Part shown: positions 61,498-64,000 of the stretch, in pieces
Position numbering within the stretch: the stretch's first letter is position 1
Layout: each line of letters begins with the position of its first letter
From: Duganella guangzhouensis
GTDB taxonomy: Bacteria > Pseudomonadota > Gammaproteobacteria > Burkholderiales > Burkholderiaceae_D
Direction: 5' to 3'
DNA: 64,000 nucleotides
Assembly: GCF_009674535.1 (NCBI RefSeq)
Contig: NZ_WKJK01000023.1
Span: 35,940-99,939, forward strand
Translations under genes and position numbers: made by a program
Notes under the pieces: generated by a model
Seen by the model: the letters and a program-made list of their open reading frames with translations, nothing else
Told to the model about the DNA's origin: nothing
The model's database searches: none

Positions 61498-61770
61498 TCA
61501 CGCTCCCTCTATCTCCGGTTTATAGGAGTTGAAAATTCCGCTGCCTGATTTTTCTTCCACATGTAATCGCCTGCATACCGGACATTCATAGACAGTCCTT
61601 TTGGATTGGTCAATCAAATTGAAAAAATTTTCGTCCGTGAGTTCTGCTTTTTCAGCTAAAAGTTCGGCAATTTGCACAATGTTAAATTCTGATACCAAGC
61701 TAAGCTCCGCCTCAGATGTGCCCGTTGAGAGATTTATTGTATTCCCACATACACATTTAAACTTTGGCAT
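61498..61770 (-). CDS. Immunity protein candidate for the CdiA_C-like toxin (Cys-rich)
   Basis: A 90-aa protein with two CxC/CxxC pairs (FKCVCGN at residues 4-10 and YECPVCRR near 60-67) that could bind zinc. An acidic helical middle lies between (AELLAEKAELTDENFF). It starts 2 bp after the second toxin gene; the Shine-Dalgarno AAGGAAG is inside that gene's last codons. Position gives the immunity assignment; the family is unknown to me. Confidence 0.65.
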   Translation of the reverse strand: MPKFKCVCGNTINLSTGTSEAELSLVSEFNIVQIAELLAEKAELTDENFFNLIDQSKRTVYECPVCRRLHVEEKSGSGIFNSYKPEIEGA

Positions 61771-61772
61771 TT

Positions 61773-64000
61773 TTATTTACTTCCTTTCGGACGATCAAAG
61801 CGGATAATTTTATTTTCAGAATTTTGGAAGTAAAGGGTTTGGAATGGTAAATTTGGCTTACCCCAAGCACGTAACACAATTGAATTGATTTCGGAATTCG
61901 CTAGATTGGTCTGCACGACTACACTCGATGCTTGAGTTTTCTTGTCATTGATAGTTCGTAGGATTGCACTTGGGTTCGTAGTTTGAGGTGTGTAGACGTC
62001 AATTGTACCTAAAGGGCCAACTAGTAAATCCGGAGTCTGGACATCTTTAACACCTTTGTTTGCCGCTTCCTCAAGATGCATTACATCATAACCCATGTCG
62101 GCAAAGGCTTGGCCAGCACGAAGTTCGTTGCTATTTGGACGAGCATTATCCAGAATTCGGATCGTTCCCACTCGATTCCCGCTTACGGGTACAAACATAT
62201 CAGGGATTTTGGTGGTCGCCCATCCACCTAAAATGCTACCGATTGCCTCGGGATCTCCGTTAAGTGCGTCACCAAATCCTTGCAGCGTCCCTAAAGTTAG
62301 CGTCTTAACCTTATAGCTCAATGAGGTCTGGTCATCTGAGAGGAACTGACCAAGTCTTGAATCTGGCACCACCGACGGAGTTCTTCCCATACGGTCGATA
62401 TTGTTAAACGACGCGGCCCCTTCAGCGAGGAATTCTATTGTTTTTGGTATCCCATCAACGATATTGTCATATGCGCTCTTCAGCGTACCGCCTATCCAAC
62501 CCCCAACTGTTGTCTTATCAGGGTTAAGCAGACTCATACGATTATTGACCGCATATTTCTTTTGTTGTTCCCACCAGCCCGCCATACTGGTGTCCTGCGG
62601 CTTATTGCCAGCGCCCGGAGCAAACGCCAACTCTGGATGATTTGGGTCACCTATCAAGTACTTGTTGTCGTCTAAATCTGGATTCACGAGCTCACTGCCT
62701 GAGGCAATGGATCCGCTGCCAGCATTTTCACTGTTGAATGTCGAAGCCGTATCAGGATTTGATGCCTTCCAGTTCTGTAACCAAGCTGGATCTTTCCCGA
62801 TGGAGTCAGCAAATGTTCCTTGTGCTGTCGTAGTCATACTCGATGGGTTCATGTTGTCAGCCAGGCTGCTGCCCAGCGCATTGCCGAACGCATCTGTAGC
62901 AATTTGCACGACGTTGATCTTGCCACCACGCAGTATCGAAGCGGTTGCACCGGCGGCGAAGCCGTTGGCTGTGCGTACGGCCAGCTGCTGGTTGGAGCCG
63001 ACTATGTTGGCCAGGATGCTGTTACTGTCCTGCAGGGCGCGTTGCATCGCCTCGCCGGCGAGACCGCCGGCATAGGCACTGGCGTAGGAGCCGGCGACAT
63101 TCGCCCATGAGAAACTGCTTTGCATACCGGTCAGCATGCCGACGCCTTGCGTCAGCGTACTGCTGATCGCGGCGCGCGCGGCCATTTGGGACGGTGTCAG
63201 TGTTGTCGCGGCATTGTTGCTTACTCCCAGCAGGGAGGTGTCGGATAGGCTGTTGGCAAATTCGCTGACGCCAGCCGAGATGGCGCCGCCAATGGCGGAC
63301 TGGGCAACGGCTTTCCAACTGAAGCCGTCTTGAGCGCCGATCGCCTGGCCCACCACTTGGCTGGCAACCGAGCCTGCCGCTGCCGCTGCCGCTGTGCCCA
63401 ATACTTCGCCCATCAGACCGACCGCCGCGCCCTGGGTTAACACGGTGACCGCGACCGCGACAACGACCATGACGAGCTTACCCATCGCACCACAGCCGCC
63501 ACCGCCACCGCTTTGCGGCGCCGGCATGGCCAGTTCAGGCGTGGTGGAGCCGACTGCGGCAGCCTTGTTGTAGGGCTTGAATGTCTCGTAGGTGTTGGTG
63601 ACCGTGTTGACCTTGGCGGGGACGATCAGCTCCTGGCCCGCCTTGAGCGGGTTCGTCAGGCCACCATTGGCTTCGGCCAGCAAATACCACAGATTCTGGT
63701 CGCCCCACAGCGCCTTGGCGATCTCTTGCAAGGTCTGGCTGTCGGTCTGCACCATGTAGACGCCAGGCGAGTTGCTGGCGGCTACTGCGGTGACGGTGTC
63801 GTAGACGGTGCTGAAACTCTCGTAGCTGTCGCTGCTGCTGCCGATCAGCTGGCCGTTGACGATCAGGCTGTGCGTGGTGGTGTTGTCATAGCGCTTTTCC
63901 AGGATGTGGCCGTCGGCGTCGCTGAGGTAGGCCGCCGAATTGTAAGGCGTTACGGTTTGGTTTGCGTACTGCAGCAATTGTTTGATGTTGCCGTTGGCAT
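61773..64000 (-). CDS. Second YD-repeat/LysM toxin, C-terminal part, CdiA_C-like nuclease tip (partial)
   Basis: The gene runs out of the window at 64000, so only the last 742 codons are seen. They repeat the layout of the giant protein's end: LysM (VYMVQTDSQTLQEIAKALWG), GGGGGCGAMGKLVMVVVAVAVT, helical core, and the junction FGNALGSSLADNM near 62850. The rest is a different C-terminus. The tip (62140-61780) has NELRAGQAFADMGYDV, TPDLLV and TIDVYTPQTTNPSAIL with K in INDKKTQ. This is the E-PD-(D)xY pattern of the CdiA_C tRNase/nuclease family found in contact-dependent inhibition toxins. Its immunity gene follows after 2 bp. Target (tRNA or DNA) is inferred from the family. Confidence 0.8.
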   Translation of the reverse strand, partial: ANGNIKQLLQYANQTVTPYNSAAYLSDADGHILEKRYDNTTTHSLIVNGQLIGSSSDSYESFSTVYDTVTAVAASNSPGVYMVQTDSQTLQEIAKALWGDQNLWYLLAEANGGLTNPLKAGQELIVPAKVNTVTNTYETFKPYNKAAAVGSTTPELAMPAPQSGGGGGCGAMGKLVMVVVAVAVTVLTQGAAVGLMGEVLGTAAAAAAGSVASQVVGQAIGAQDGFSWKAVAQSAIGGAISAGVSEFANSLSDTSLLGVSNNAATTLTPSQMAARAAISSTLTQGVGMLTGMQSSFSWANVAGSYASAYAGGLAGEAMQRALQDSNSILANIVGSNQQLAVRTANGFAAGATASILRGGKINVVQIATDAFGNALGSSLADNMNPSSMTTTAQGTFADSIGKDPAWLQNWKASNPDTASTFNSENAGSGSIASGSELVNPDLDDNKYLIGDPNHPELAFAPGAGNKPQDTSMAGWWEQQKKYAVNNRMSLLNPDKTTVGGWIGGTLKSAYDNIVDGIPKTIEFLAEGAASFNNIDRMGRTPSVVPDSRLGQFLSDDQTSLSYKVKTLTLGTLQGFGDALNGDPEAIGSILGGWATTKIPDMFVPVSGNRVGTIRILDNARPNSNELRAGQAFADMGYDVMHLEEAANKGVKDVQTPDLLVGPLGTIDVYTPQTTNPSAILRTINDKKTQASSVVVQTNLANSEINSIVLRAWGKPNLPFQTLYFQNSENKIIRFDRPKGSK

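Noticed and set aside
42818..64000. Type VI secretion link for the toxins
   Set aside because: No PAAR, VgrG, Hcp or DUF1795-type adaptor gene and no PAAR-like N-terminus is visible, so T6SS delivery was not claimed.

Overview
The window reads as a chromosomal segment of a GC-rich betaproteobacterium, most likely Oxalobacteraceae (Duganella/Massilia/Janthinobacterium group). This rests on the protein families, the gloB-methyltransferase-rnhA-dnaQ synteny, a PEP-CTERM protein and the long YD-repeat/LysM proteins typical of that family. No 16S gene is present, so the genus is an inference.

Region 1 (1-5784) is core genome: a LysR regulator divergent from malate synthase (aceB), then gloB, a methyltransferase, rnhA and dnaQ, closed by a tRNA-Val(CAC) with a clear promoter and terminator. 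Region 2 (about 5800-18512) looks like a decayed integrative island. A tyrosine integrase pseudogene faces the tRNA, and the tRNA's downstream terminator recurs almost unchanged at 18479. Between them lie a secreted protein of unknown function and a LysR-controlled aromatic catabolic operon (flavin hydroxylase, FAH-family hydrolase, VOC extradiol dioxygenase, porin, aromatic-acid MFS transporter, Cache-like protein, alpha/beta hydrolase, amidohydrolase lipoprotein), then a PEP-CTERM protein.

Region 3 (18724-40675) is one long, tightly overlapped co-directional flagellar-type cluster: flgF-flgG-flgA-flgH-flgI-flgB-flgC-fliE-fliF-(161-aa protein at the fliG position)-fliH-fliI-fliJ-fliK-flgD-flgE-fliM-fliN-fliO-fliP-fliA-TPR-hypothetical-TPR-fliQ-fliR-flhB-flhA. 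It encodes rod, rings, hook, ATPase and the whole export gate. The window shows no FliG torque domain, stators, filament, cap, junction proteins, FlgM or chemotaxis genes. FliM lacks a CheY-binding N-terminus, FlhB carries NPTR instead of NPTH, and FlgH lacks a lipobox. It may be a divergent, possibly non-rotary, flagellum-derived system.

Region 4 (40720-64000) is a polymorphic-toxin locus on the minus strand. A 5,572-aa YD-repeat protein is interrupted by about eight tandem DUF4214-like modules. It continues into a LysM domain, a Gly-Cys/hydrophobic segment and an HNH-type (SHH) toxin tip, with an immunity gene overlapping by 4 bp. Upstream is the end of a second such protein with a CdiA_C-like nuclease tip and a small Cys-rich candidate immunity gene. 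A transposase segment (881 bp, exact 18,560-bp offset) flanks the giant gene on both sides. The copies, a decayed second lipoprotein copy and a 72-bp toxin-core relic show that the locus grew by tandem duplication and C-terminal module exchange. The 3' end of each transposase copy stops at a 24-bp palindrome abutting toxin/immunity DNA.
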